Both the position numbers and the translations under genes were made by a program. A DNA stretch of 64,000 nt from Salegentibacter sp. Hel_I_6 (GTDB taxonomy: Bacteria; Bacteroidota; Bacteroidia; Flavobacteriales; Flavobacteriaceae): positions 1,054,001 through 1,118,000 of the forward strand of contig NZ_JQNQ01000001.1 of NCBI RefSeq assembly GCF_000745315.1. The letters are read 5' to 3'. The notes beneath the pieces are model-generated. The model did no database searches and was not told the DNA's origin. It worked only from the letters and a program-made list of their open reading frames with translations. This document shows, piece by piece, positions 8,330-16,099 of the stretch; the first letter of the stretch is position 1, and every line of letters begins with the position of its first letter.

Positions 8330-10087
8330 TTAGATAAACTTCTGATTGAGAACACGAAAAAAAGGTTTGATCAAATGACTAATTTGACCGACTTCGTTTC
8401 TCTATTAAATTATATAGAACAAAGAGTTTTTAAGAATAAAAAAAAGCCTTTAACTGTACCGCACCTATATTACCTCTCGAAGACAAAAAATACCAGATAT
8501 GAAGAATTTGAAATTCCCAAAAAAAATGGTAAACCAAGAAAAATCAAATCACCCGAAAACAGACTAAAAAGAGTACAAAGTTTAATAAATATTCTTCTAC
8601 AAATTATCTTTGAAGATCATTCTCATTATTCAGCAAACGGTTTTTTGTTTGGAAAAGATATAAGAAGAAATGCGTTACCACACATAAATAAAAATTACTT
8701 ATTAAACATTGACATAAAAAATTTCTTCCCCTCTATTCCTTTTAGAAGAGTAAAAGTTGTCCTAGAATTTGCTCCATTTAACCTTATCGATGATAGAGAA
8801 AGAATTGGTTTTTTAATTGCTAATTTAGGTACTTTTAAAAATGCACTCCCACAAGGTGCTCCCACTAGTCCAATTCTCTCCAATATTGTAACACAAAATT
8901 TAGATAGAAATATTTTAAAATATTGTTTAAACAAAAAAATAAAGTATACAAGATATGCTGACGATTTGAGTTTTTCTTCAAATTGGAACATATTCGATCA
9001 ACAAGTTATTAAAGAAATTGAAGCCATTATTATAGCAGAAAATTTCATTCTTAATCCCAAGAAAACTCGGGTAAGAAATTTTATGCAAAGACAAGAGGTT
9101 ACTGGACTTATTGTTAACACCAAATTAAATGTCAAAAGGGAATATTTACAAAAGGTTAGGGCAATGATTAATAATTGGGAAAAAGGAGGTCTTTCATTTG
9201 CTATATCCCAATTCCGTAAACACCAACCTCCTGAAAAAGTCAATTACAATTTTAAAGAAGTTTTACTCGGCCATATTTCTTTCTTGAAACTTATAAAGGG
9301 TGACACGAATTCTGTAGTTCAAAATCTCCAAATTAGATATAATTTCTTAGTGAACCTGCTAGACTATAGCTTCATTGAAGAAGACAATGTTAGATTAAAA
9401 CTGGAAGAGGATGATCAGAAAATGGAGAAGATTGCATTTGAAAATGACCAAACCAAAAAAGAAACTTTTATTTCATTCTGCACTTCCGCTTTTCATCAAA
9501 TTGAAAACCTTTTAAACTATTATTTTTGGAAAAAATTCCCCGAAATAGATGATTTAAAAGATTATATGTGGCATAATAATCCACTTTTCCAGGATAGATG
9601 GAAGAAATTGAAAAAATTAGATAAAAAAGAAAGGCTCAACCGATTAAATAATTTTAAAACTGTAAGAGATTTTGATATAAATACCCTCGTTTACCTATTC
9701 GAGAAAGAGTTCTATTTTGATCAACATTTATCATATGGAAAAAAACTAACTCATTTAAGAGAAATAAGAAATGATGAATCTCACAGGTGTACAGTTTTAG
9801 ACACAAATGAACAAGTGATAATAAATCAGTTCGAAGAAATAAAAAAAGAAAGAAAAGCTAAGAAAGAAAAAGGAAAACAGTTTATCCTATCTCCAAAACA
9901 GAAAAAAGAAGAGATGAACTACTTGACCCTTAAATATATTGAAGAAAAAAACTATAAAAACGTAAGAAATATTCTTCGTGAAGTAAAAAATAACATAAAA
10001 AATACTTTGCCTAATATCGAGCCCTTGCAAATAACGGGTAAAGTTGAGCAAAAAGAAATTTTAGAAACTAGTGAGGTATTTAATTAA
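8315..10087 (+). CDS. Retron-type reverse transcriptase with C-terminal HEPN-like domain
   Basis: About 590 residues from ATG 8315 (a GTG at 8309 and an ATG at 8375 are alternatives; the a2 arm lies across the first codons). RT motifs are complete: NIDIKNFFPSI (first catalytic Asp), LPQGAPTSPILSNI near 178, TRYADDLSFSS with YADD near 214-217, and VTGLIVNTK near 261, the VTG signature of retron/UG-type RTs. No intron maturase X domain or HNH is seen, which argues against a group II intron. The region from about 380 to 510 is helical and contains LREIRNDESHRC near 485: an R-x4-H motif in a context like HEPN ribonuclease/Abi domains, so an effector is probably fused to the RT. The tail is Lys/Glu rich. 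The gene is visibly AT-richer than its neighbours and sits alone beside a repeat, consistent with horizontal gain. Phage defence is an inference. Confidence 0.85.
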   Translation: MSGVFLDKLLIENTKKRFDQMTNLTDFVSLLNYIEQRVFKNKKKPLTVPHLYYLSKTKNTRYEEFEIPKKNGKPRKIKSPENRLKRVQSLINILLQIIFEDHSHYSANGFLFGKDIRRNALPHINKNYLLNIDIKNFFPSIPFRRVKVVLEFAPFNLIDDRERIGFLIANLGTFKNALPQGAPTSPILSNIVTQNLDRNILKYCLNKKIKYTRYADDLSFSSNWNIFDQQVIKEIEAIIIAENFILNPKKTRVRNFMQRQEVTGLIVNTKLNVKREYLQKVRAMINNWEKGGLSFAISQFRKHQPPEKVNYNFKEVLLGHISFLKLIKGDTNSVVQNLQIRYNFLVNLLDYSFIEEDNVRLKLEEDDQKMEKIAFENDQTKKETFISFCTSAFHQIENLLNYYFWKKFPEIDDLKDYMWHNNPLFQDRWKKLKKLDKKERLNRLNNFKTVRDFDINTLVYLFEKEFYFDQHLSYGKKLTHLREIRNDESHRCTVLDTNEQVIINQFEEIKKERKAKKEKGKQFILSPKQKKEEMNYLTLKYIEEKNYKNVRNILREVKNNIKNTLPNIEPLQITGKVEQKEILETSEVFN

Positions 10088-10135
10088 GTCAAAATTTCGC
10101 GTCCCTACTCCCGCAACTTGCGATAACCGGGACCG

Positions 10136-10324
10136 TTAAATTTTTAAACCTCCTTCCCTTCTCAAGGGAAGGTGGCATTCCGGAGGAATGACGGAAGGGT
10201 TCAACCACCCCGACCTATCGGCCACCCCTCCTTTTAAAGGAGGGGAGCTAATAATCTTATAAAACATTTCTTTTATTCCCCCCTTTGGAGCTTTTCCTGA
10301 ATTTACTTCGGGAGGCAAGGAGGC
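10136..10324. repeat. Composite palindromic repeat (family D) downstream of the RT gene
   Basis: This stretch has two GC-rich palindromes, CCTTCCCTT..AAGGGAAGG (about 10147-10172) and CCCCTCCTTTTAAAGGAGGGG (about 10226-10246), joined by a GC-rich spacer, then a further CCCCCCTTTGGAG-like arm and GGAGGCAAGGAGG up to the stop of the next gene. It translates as a short open frame on the minus strand, but that is repeat sequence, not a gene. It lies between convergent genes and may serve as a bidirectional terminator. Confidence 0.6.
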
Positions 10325-11386
10325 TTATCCAATACTCTGTACCACTTCTTTTTTGGCTTCTTTTTTACTACCGTCAAATCCGGTTACGCCGCCAACCGTG
10401 GTATATTTAAGTACATATTTCTTATCAGGGAAAATTCTTTGATAAGCGCTTTGACACATAATTGCAGCTTCGTGAAAACCTGAAAGGATCAGTTTTAATT
10501 TTCCTTTATAGGTGTTTACATCACCAATAGCATAAACTCCGGGAATATTGGTTTGATAATCGTAAGAATTATCTACTTTAATCGCGTTTTTCTCTATTTC
10601 CAGTCCCCAGTTTCCAATTGGGCCAAGTTTTGGCGACAATCCGAAAAGCGGGATAAATTCATCTACATCTTTAAATTCTTCTCCGCGGGCTTCATCTTTA
10701 TGCCTAATTACTACTTGCTGAAGATTATCTTCACCTCTTAAACCAACCACCTCAGCATTAGTGATCATTTCTATCTTACCGAGTTTTGCCAATTCAGAAA
10801 CTCTTTCTACCGAATCCAAAGCCCCACGGAACTCCGCTCTACGGTGTACCAAAGCAACTTCTGAAGCAACATCGGCCAGGTAAATTGCCCAGTCTAAAGC
10901 TGAATCGCCACCACCGGCGATCACTACTTTTTTGTCGCGGTAAACTTCAGGGTCTTTAATAAAATAAGAAACGCCTTTATCTTCAAAATCGGTAATATTG
11001 GCGATTGGGGGTTTTCTGGGTTCAAAAGAACCTAAGCCACCGGCAATTGCCACCACCGGCGCGTGGTGTTTAGTGCCTTTATTTGTGGTTACTATAAAAG
11101 TACCGTCGTCCAGTTTTTCTAAAGTTTCGGCGCGTTCGCCCAAAGTGAAGCCCGGTTCAAAAGGTTTTATTTGTTCCATGAGGTTTCCAACCAAATCTCC
11201 CGCTAAAATTTCAGGAAATGCCGGAATATCATAAATCGGTTTTTTAGGATATATCTCAGAACATTGCCCGCCGGGTTGCGGCAACGCGTCTATTAAATGC
11301 GTTTTTAGTTTTAATAATCCCGCTTCAAAAACGGTAAACAATCCGGTTGGGCCGGCCCCAATTATCAGGATATCTGTTTTAATCAT
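10325..11386 (-). CDS. Ferredoxin/flavodoxin--NADP+ reductase, thioredoxin reductase-like type
   Basis: 353 residues from ATG 11386. N-terminal FAD dinucleotide motif IIGAGPTGLFTVFEAG, then PGGQCSEIYPKKPIYDIP; NAD(P)H-binding motif VVIAGGGDSALDWAIYL in the middle; C-terminal FAD motif GVYAIGDVNTYKGKLKLILSG. The Cys pair of thioredoxin reductase (CxxC) is missing, as in the YumC/FNR group. It overlaps the cysG-N gene by a few bases and ends the siroheme-sulfite reductase operon, so its likely job is to pass electrons from NADPH through ferredoxin to the sulfite reductase. The partner is inferred from context. Confidence 0.85.
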   Translation of the reverse strand: MIKTDILIIGAGPTGLFTVFEAGLLKLKTHLIDALPQPGGQCSEIYPKKPIYDIPAFPEILAGDLVGNLMEQIKPFEPGFTLGERAETLEKLDDGTFIVTTNKGTKHHAPVVAIAGGLGSFEPRKPPIANITDFEDKGVSYFIKDPEVYRDKKVVIAGGGDSALDWAIYLADVASEVALVHRRAEFRGALDSVERVSELAKLGKIEMITNAEVVGLRGEDNLQQVVIRHKDEARGEEFKDVDEFIPLFGLSPKLGPIGNWGLEIEKNAIKVDNSYDYQTNIPGVYAIGDVNTYKGKLKLILSGFHEAAIMCQSAYQRIFPDKKYVLKYTTVGGVTGFDGSKKEAKKEVVQSIG

Positions 11387-11972
11387 CACTCTTGTTTTTA
11401 ACTTTTAAAGATTCGGTTATAGAATTCATTTGATCAACTTTCGCCTCAAAATCACCTTTTATATTACTTCGGTATTCATTTAAATTTTCTACCATTTGGT
11501 TTACATTTTCGGGAATTACTTCCTCAAAAAATTGCCGTAAACGTTTTGCCGCGGTAGGCGACTTTCCGTTGGTGGAAATCGCGATTTTCACGTGACCTTT
11601 ATTTACAATTCCGCCCATATAAAAATCGCAGAGTTCGGGCGTATCGGCTATATTAGCCAGTAAATAACGCTTTTTGGCGTGTTTGTAAACGCGTTTATTC
11701 AATTTCGCATCGTTGGTGGCGGCAATTACAAAATGCCTGTTTTTAAGGTATTTTCTTCTATACCTGCCTTTGGTTAATTTTGCGCCGTGTTTTTTTGCCA
11801 GTTCTTCTGTTTCCGGTAAAAACCATTTTGCGACCACTTCTACATTCGCATTCGGACTCGATTTAAAAAGAAAATGAAGTTTTTCGTGACCAACCTGTCC
11901 GCCGCCAACGACCAGGATATTCAGTTTATTTACTTTTAAAAATACCGGATATAATTCGTTTCTTTCTTCCAT
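11379..11972 (-). CDS. Precorrin-2 dehydrogenase / sirohydrochlorin ferrochelatase (CysG N-terminal, Met8-like)
   Basis: 197 residues from the ATG at 11972. NAD-binding motif LVVGGGQVGHEKLHFL, then AATNDAKLNKRV and CDFYMGG, and the ISTNGKSPTAAKRLR segment of the Met8p/CysG dimerisation-catalytic domain. It oxidises precorrin-2 and inserts iron to make siroheme for the sulfite reductase two genes upstream. The upstream reading (to 11990) runs through a repeat and is rejected. It lies 7 bases after cobA; that gap and the cobA end are made of repeat family A. Confidence 0.9.
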   Translation of the reverse strand: MEERNELYPVFLKVNKLNILVVGGGQVGHEKLHFLFKSSPNANVEVVAKWFLPETEELAKKHGAKLTKGRYRRKYLKNRHFVIAATNDAKLNKRVYKHAKKRYLLANIADTPELCDFYMGGIVNKGHVKIAISTNGKSPTAAKRLRQFFEEVIPENVNQMVENLNEYRSNIKGDFEAKVDQMNSITESLKVKNKSDD

Positions 11973-11973
11973 A

Positions 11974-12000
11974 GGCCCCCTAGCCCCCAATGGGGGAATT
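11974..12000 (+). repeat. Solo copy of family A repeat at the cobA 3' end
   Basis: Reads GGCCCCCTAG then CCCCCAATGGGGGAATT. Same organisation as the copy at 5-30 and as the metH insert termini. The palindromic CTAG in it gives the TAG stop of cobA (plus 11980-11982), and the codons before it (SPIGG) are also repeat-derived. The copy lies in the opposite orientation relative to its host gene compared with the 5-30 copy. Confidence 0.8.
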
Positions 12001-12762
12001 TTTAAGTTCGTATTCTACGAAATTTTCAGTAACCGCTTTAAGCTTTCCGCTTTCACGAACTACCTCACCAATAACAATGATCGACGGGGCGGTTAATTGT
12101 TTTTCGGCAACTACTTTTTCTATACTTTTTATAGTTCCGAAACCTGATTTCTCATTTTCAGTAGTTCCATTCTGAATAATTCCAACCGGAGTATTTTCTT
12201 TCCCGTAGTAGCTGAAAATATCCACGATTTCAGTGAGTTTCGCCATTCCCATCAGGATCACCACCGTTGCGGTAGATTGTGCCGCGAGCCTAACATCTTC
12301 TGAAAGTTTCTTTTGGGTGGTGGTTCCGGTAATTACCCAAAAACTCTCGGAAGTTCCGCGTTGCGTAAGCGGAATTCCAATATTTGCAGGAACTGCAATT
12401 GAAGAAGTGATCCCTGAAACTACCGCGGTTTCCAAACCTTTACTTTTGGCATAATTTATTTCCTCAGAACCTCTTCCGAAGATAAAAGGATCGCCTCCTT
12501 TTAAACGAACCACGTGACCTCTTTCCAGAGCATATTTTACGATGAGCTCGTTGATCTCATCTTGAGAATATCTGTGTTTATCCTTTCGTTTTCCAACAAA
12601 AATATGCTCGGCTTGAGGCGCATATTCTAGTAATTCGCGATTAATAAGCGCATCAAAAAGCACCACTTTGGCATTTTTTAAAGTATTTAATGCTTTAATT
12701 GTGATCAATTCCGGGTCTCCGGGACCGGCGCCAACCACGCTTAGTTTTGGTGAATTATACAT
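11980..12762 (-). CDS. cobA: Uroporphyrinogen-III C-methyltransferase
   Basis: About 260 residues. Makes precorrin-2 from uroporphyrinogen III, the first step to siroheme. Motifs: SVVGAGPGDPELITIKA, VVLFDALIN, RLKGGDPFIFGRG, VSGITSSIAVPA and VILMGM, all standard for SUMT. The ATG at 12762 is chosen over an upstream frame because AAAGGAGG sits 5-12 bases before it on the minus strand, an unusually good ribosome binding site here; the gene then overlaps the sulfite reductase end by 8 bases. Its last residues and TAG stop come from a family A repeat. Confidence 0.93.
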   Translation of the reverse strand: MYNSPKLSVVGAGPGDPELITIKALNTLKNAKVVLFDALINRELLEYAPQAEHIFVGKRKDKHRYSQDEINELIVKYALERGHVVRLKGGDPFIFGRGSEEINYAKSKGLETAVVSGITSSIAVPANIGIPLTQRGTSESFWVITGTTTQKKLSEDVRLAAQSTATVVILMGMAKLTEIVDIFSYYGKENTPVGIIQNGTTENEKSGFGTIKSIEKVVAEKQLTAPSIIVIGEVVRESGKLKAVTENFVEYELKNSPIGG

Positions 12763-14848
12763 TTTGTACCTCCTTTGTTCTAAATGCATCTACCCTTTTT
12801 AAGAATAGTTGCGCGTCTTCTAAATATTTATTGGCAAAAGCTTCGGTTGGCTCGTGCTCGTTCATTTGATAAGCAAATTCTTTGAAGGATGTCGATAATT
12901 CGATTTTACCGGTGTCTACAAACAACTCGTCAAACTGTGCAATTATTCCCGCCTGGGTATTGGTTTTTACATCCTCAGCAAGTAATAAAGCCTTAGCAGA
13001 ATTTACGATTGAGGTATAGGAATGATAAATACTATCGGCCCAGGCTTTTCTTTCCAGTGCACTTTTTGCGTTATCAATTTTCTCTTCACTTTCAAATAAA
13101 AGTGTTGCGATAAGATCTATAACCACGCCGGCACATTCGCCTACTCCTACAGCTTTTATATAAGGTTTCTCGTGTCCCCAATCCACAAATTCGTTTTCTG
13201 TTAAGTTGGAAGTATCGGCTAAATCTTTTAGCAAATCATAGAAATAGGTTTTTCCCTGTCGATCGTAATATTCAGCAAATTTTCTTTCGGAATTCGCGTT
13301 TGCTTCAAAATCGTTTAGCAATACTCGCAAAGCTTGCGGCCCGCGTTTACTGGGCACTTTTACCACTTTATCAGCAAAACGACCCTGCCCATCGCCAAGT
13401 GTTCCGCCACCCAACAATACCTGAAGTGCCGGTGCCACAGTTTTCCCGACTTTAACTGACATTCCCTGGAAACCGATCTCGGCCATATTATGTTGCCCGC
13501 AGGCATTCATACAACCGCTTATTTTTATGGTAATATCTTTCCCGTTTATAAACTGCGGGTATTCTTCTTTTAAAACATCTTCCAACACATCGGCAATTCC
13601 CGTACTACTGGCAATTCCCAGGTTACAGGTATCTGTTCCCGGGCAGGCCGTAATATCTACGGTTTTATTATAACCGGCTTCGGCATAATCAAGTTTCTTT
13701 AATTCTGAATAGAAAAATGGCAAAAACTCCTCCCGAACGTGGCGAATTAAAATATCCTGCCTTAAACTTAACCTGATCTCATTTCCGGCGTATTTTTTAA
13801 CCAAATCGGCTAATTTCCTCGCACCACCGGTGTAAAAATCGCCTAGCGGAACCCGAATTCCGATAGCAAATAATCCTTCCTGTTTCTGCGGAATTACATT
13901 CGTGCTTTTCCAGGTTTCAAAATCTTTTTGATTTTCAATTTCTACCGAAGGCACCTCAACTTCCTGAAGTGGTGGTGCGACTTCAAATTTTTCAACCTCA
14001 AATTCCGGATGGTTTTTAGAAAGCGCCGTGCTTTGTTCGGAAACTAATTCCATAAAGGCATCTTTGCCAATATCTTTTATTAGAAATTTCATTCTGGCTT
14101 TTAAGCGTTTTGCACGTTCCCCGTGTCGATCAAAAACTCTTAATACACCTTCTATCAGCGGCAGTAATTCTTCCGCAGGAAGAAAATCATACAGTTCATC
14201 GGCGTGTCTAGGTTGAGAACCGAGTCCGCCGCCTAGCATTACTTTAAATCCGCGCTTTCCATCTTTTAATTTTGCGATAAAACCAAGATCATGAATATAG
14301 CTTAGCGCCGTATCATCATCAGATGAAGAAAAGGATATCTTGAATTTTCTTCCCATTTCCTGGCAAATTGGATTCCGAAGAAAAAATTGGAAAGTTCCGT
14401 GGGCATAAGGAGAAACATCAAAAGGCTCATTTTTATCAATTCCAGCCGTTGGGGAAGCGGTAACGTTTCTAACGGTATTTCCGCAGGCTTCACGTAGAGT
14501 GATATCATCTTTTTCCAACTGCGCCCAGAGTTCTGGTGTTCTATCGAGACTTACGTGGTGAATTTGGATATCCTGGCGGGTGGTGATATGCAATCGACCT
14601 TTAGAATATTCATCTGAAACATTGGCAATTCTATGCAGTTGTTCTGAAGTTACTTTTCCAAACGGCAGTTTTATACGAACCATTTGTACTCCCGCCTGTC
14701 GTTGTCCATAAACCCCACGCGCCAAACGCAGGCTTCGGAATTTTTCTTCATCGGCTTTTCCTTCACGAAACAGCCTGATTTTTTTCTCTAAATCCAGGAT
14801 GTCTTTCTCTACAACTGGGTTTTCTATTTCGGTTCTAAAACTTTGCAT
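12755..14848 (-). CDS. Siroheme [4Fe-4S] sulfite reductase (nitrite/sulfite reductase family) with C-terminal HEPN-like extension
   Basis: 697 residues. Two ferredoxin-like half domains and two siroheme/FeS domains: GRLHITTRQDIQIHHV and RLSLRQDILIRHV are the duplicated half-domain motifs; TACPGTDTCNLG and KISGCMNACGQH carry the four cysteines for the 4Fe-4S/siroheme. The pathway setting (cysH, cobA, cysG) indicates sulfite rather than nitrite as substrate. About 140 residues beyond the catalytic part (GECAGVVIDL onward) are helical and look like the HEPN-type extension seen in flavobacterial homologues; its role is unknown. An attenuator-like hairpin and short leader ORF precede the gene. Confidence 0.88.
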   Translation of the reverse strand: MQSFRTEIENPVVEKDILDLEKKIRLFREGKADEEKFRSLRLARGVYGQRQAGVQMVRIKLPFGKVTSEQLHRIANVSDEYSKGRLHITTRQDIQIHHVSLDRTPELWAQLEKDDITLREACGNTVRNVTASPTAGIDKNEPFDVSPYAHGTFQFFLRNPICQEMGRKFKISFSSSDDDTALSYIHDLGFIAKLKDGKRGFKVMLGGGLGSQPRHADELYDFLPAEELLPLIEGVLRVFDRHGERAKRLKARMKFLIKDIGKDAFMELVSEQSTALSKNHPEFEVEKFEVAPPLQEVEVPSVEIENQKDFETWKSTNVIPQKQEGLFAIGIRVPLGDFYTGGARKLADLVKKYAGNEIRLSLRQDILIRHVREEFLPFFYSELKKLDYAEAGYNKTVDITACPGTDTCNLGIASSTGIADVLEDVLKEEYPQFINGKDITIKISGCMNACGQHNMAEIGFQGMSVKVGKTVAPALQVLLGGGTLGDGQGRFADKVVKVPSKRGPQALRVLLNDFEANANSERKFAEYYDRQGKTYFYDLLKDLADTSNLTENEFVDWGHEKPYIKAVGVGECAGVVIDLIATLLFESEEKIDNAKSALERKAWADSIYHSYTSIVNSAKALLLAEDVKTNTQAGIIAQFDELFVDTGKIELSTSFKEFAYQMNEHEPTEAFANKYLEDAQLFLKRVDAFRTKEVQNV

Positions 14849-14892
14849 TGCTAATAGTATTTAAAATGAAGCCTGGAAACAGGCATTAATAA

Positions 14893-14931
14893 AAAAGGTC
14901 CTTTTCGAGTTTACACTTAAAAGGACCTTTT
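14893..14931 (-). terminator. Attenuator-like intrinsic terminator before the sulfite reductase gene
   Basis: A perfect 13-bp stem, AAAAGGTCCTTTT (14893-14905) with AAAAGGACCTTTT (14919-14931), followed on the minus strand by a run of T. It lies between cysH and the sulfite reductase, 23 bases after a tiny leader ORF, the classical layout of a transcription attenuator. Confidence 0.75.
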
Positions 14932-14953
14932 ATAGATTTTATAAAAAGAGCTT

Positions 14954-14986
14954 TTAAGTGTTTTGATTCCACATAACACGGCGCAT
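14954..14986 (-). CDS. Possible leader peptide MRRVMWNQNT
   Basis: A 10-codon ORF from ATG 14986 (19 codons if the TTG at 15013 is used) ending just before the attenuator hairpin. Two of its ten codons are ATG, and its N-M-R-R-V-M-W arrangement echoes the M-M-R-x-M-M core of the two Met-rich leaders of the metY operon. It has no cysteine codon. Translation is not shown; the position next to the terminator is the main support. Confidence 0.4.
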   Translation of the reverse strand: MRRVMWNQNT

Positions 14987-15023
14987 ATTCGTATTTGATT
15001 TTTGTTTATTCAATTATTTGAAA

Positions 15024-15653
15024 TTAAGCGTGAAGACCACATTCACGATTTTCTAAGACTTTTGTAGGGTCAAAATATTTGAATTCGTTTGGCAAATCAT
15101 TTTGCTCCAGATAAGCATCCAGTTTTTCGTCACTCCAGTGGTAAAATGGACTCACCTTTAAGATCCCATCTTTACTATAGCTTAAAATATCGATACTATC
15201 TCGAAAACTGGTTTGGCCTTTTCTTAAATTGGTAAACCAAACATCTGGGTTTTGTTGACGCATAGCGCGTAGAAAAGGTTCTAACTTCACCTGTTTTGTA
15301 AAATCCTCGTGCTGCGGATTATTGATATCAGGAATTCCGCCAAAAAGTGCATCACGGTAGGCAGCGGTTTGTTTTGGGGTATAAAGTTTTACATTGAGCT
15401 TTAACCTATCTATTACATGCTTTGCGTGTATATAGGTTTGCGGGGTATTGTAACCGGTGTCGCACCAAATTACTTTTATCACCGGATCTATTTCTGAAAC
15501 TGCATGTAAAATTGCGGCTTCATAAGGTCTAAAGTTAGTAGTGACCACCGGTCTTGCCGCATTGGAAATCACCCATTGTACGATCTCAGCCGGCGTTATT
15601 CCTTTAAATTGCTGGTTGAGGATTTTCAATTCTTTTTCGCTGTACCGTTTCAT
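15024..15653 (-). CDS. cysH: Phosphoadenylyl-sulfate (PAPS-type) reductase
   Basis: 209 residues. The C-terminus ENRECGLHA holds the catalytic ECGLH motif; TTNFRPYEAAILH and VIWCDTGYNTPQTY are the PP-loop and substrate motifs. The CC..CxxC iron-sulfur motif of APS reductases is missing, so PAPS is the probable substrate. It releases sulfite for the downstream sulfite reductase using thioredoxin. Sulfate adenylyltransferase genes (cysD, cysN), which usually sit beside it in flavobacteria, are not in this window. Confidence 0.9.
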   Translation of the reverse strand: MKRYSEKELKILNQQFKGITPAEIVQWVISNAARPVVTTNFRPYEAAILHAVSEIDPVIKVIWCDTGYNTPQTYIHAKHVIDRLKLNVKLYTPKQTAAYRDALFGGIPDINNPQHEDFTKQVKLEPFLRAMRQQNPDVWFTNLRKGQTSFRDSIDILSYSKDGILKVSPFYHWSDEKLDAYLEQNDLPNEFKYFDPTKVLENRECGLHA

Positions 15654-15717
15654 TATTTAAAAGTTTATGGTCGTTTCCGACATAAGTATTCTTTATATTC
15701 TTTTGCTAAAACAAATT

Positions 15718-15969
15718 TTATTCTTTTCCAAAACTGATCATATTCCAAAGGCGCTCGTGGCCAAAATAAAGGATCATTTTCGTCACTAATTCTACCGACC
15801 CGATGGCCAGGGCAGTTTCAATCTCTCCAGTAAGCACCCAGGAAATAACGATCGTATCTACAGTTCCTACAATTCTCCAGCTCACTGTTTTCAAAATACT
15901 CCGTAAGGGTTTCTCTGAAGTAGTGTCCTTCTTATAAGTGCTTTTTGATTTTACCTGATCCAGTATCAT
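15718..15969 (-). CDS. DUF2061 membrane protein
   Basis: 83 residues with LRSILKTVSWRIVGTVDT and two short hydrophobic segments (IVISWVLTG, AIGSVELVTKMILYF) ending in HERLW, the DUF2061 signature. Found repeatedly at the head of sulfate-assimilation clusters in Bacteroidota; a part in sulfate or sulfite handling is suspected from context only. First gene after the candidate Rrf2 operator; cysH follows 64 bases later. Confidence 0.85.
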   Translation of the reverse strand: MILDQVKSKSTYKKDTTSEKPLRSILKTVSWRIVGTVDTIVISWVLTGEIETALAIGSVELVTKMILYFGHERLWNMISFGKE

Positions 15970-15995
15970 ACTGCTTACTAATTTTGAAATTCTAT

Positions 15996-16018
15996 TAACC
16001 TATCGGATTACTAGGTTA
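15996..16018. promoter_or_regulatory. Candidate operator (7-bp inverted repeat) for the adjacent Rrf2 regulator
   Basis: TAACCTA at 15996-16002 and TAGGTTA at 16012-16018 form a perfect inverted repeat with a 9-base spacer TCGGATTAC. It lies directly downstream of the -7 box at 16024-16031, over the expected start site of the DUF2061-cysH transcript, where a repressor would act. The Rrf2 gene is immediately upstream. Assignment to that protein is inference. Confidence 0.5.
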
Positions 16019-16023
16019 TAAAA

Positions 16024-16054
16024 CAAAAGTAACTTTGTTTTTTATACAGACCAA
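16024..16054 (-). promoter_or_regulatory. Promoter of the DUF2061-cysH operon
   Basis: Minus-strand -7 box TACTTTTG (plus 16024-16031) with TTG at 16052-16054, 20 bases upstream; fits TTTG-N20-TAnnTTTG apart from the first base. Confidence 0.55.
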
Positions 16055-16099
16055 TTAATATGAGCTTAAATTTAAGTATTTAACATTTTGATTTTCAAC

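Noticed and set aside
8315..10087. Group II intron RT
   Set aside because: No maturase X or HNH domain, no intron RNA domain V-like hairpin found at the 3' end; VTG motif and flanking a1/a2 arms favour a retron-type RT.
10136..10318. 60-codon minus-strand ORF downstream of the RT
   Set aside because: It is a translation of the palindromic repeat; no gene-like features.
11973..11990. Upstream start for cysG-N (MGARGPMEER)
   Set aside because: Those codons are family A repeat sequence; the ATG at 11972 begins the conserved protein.
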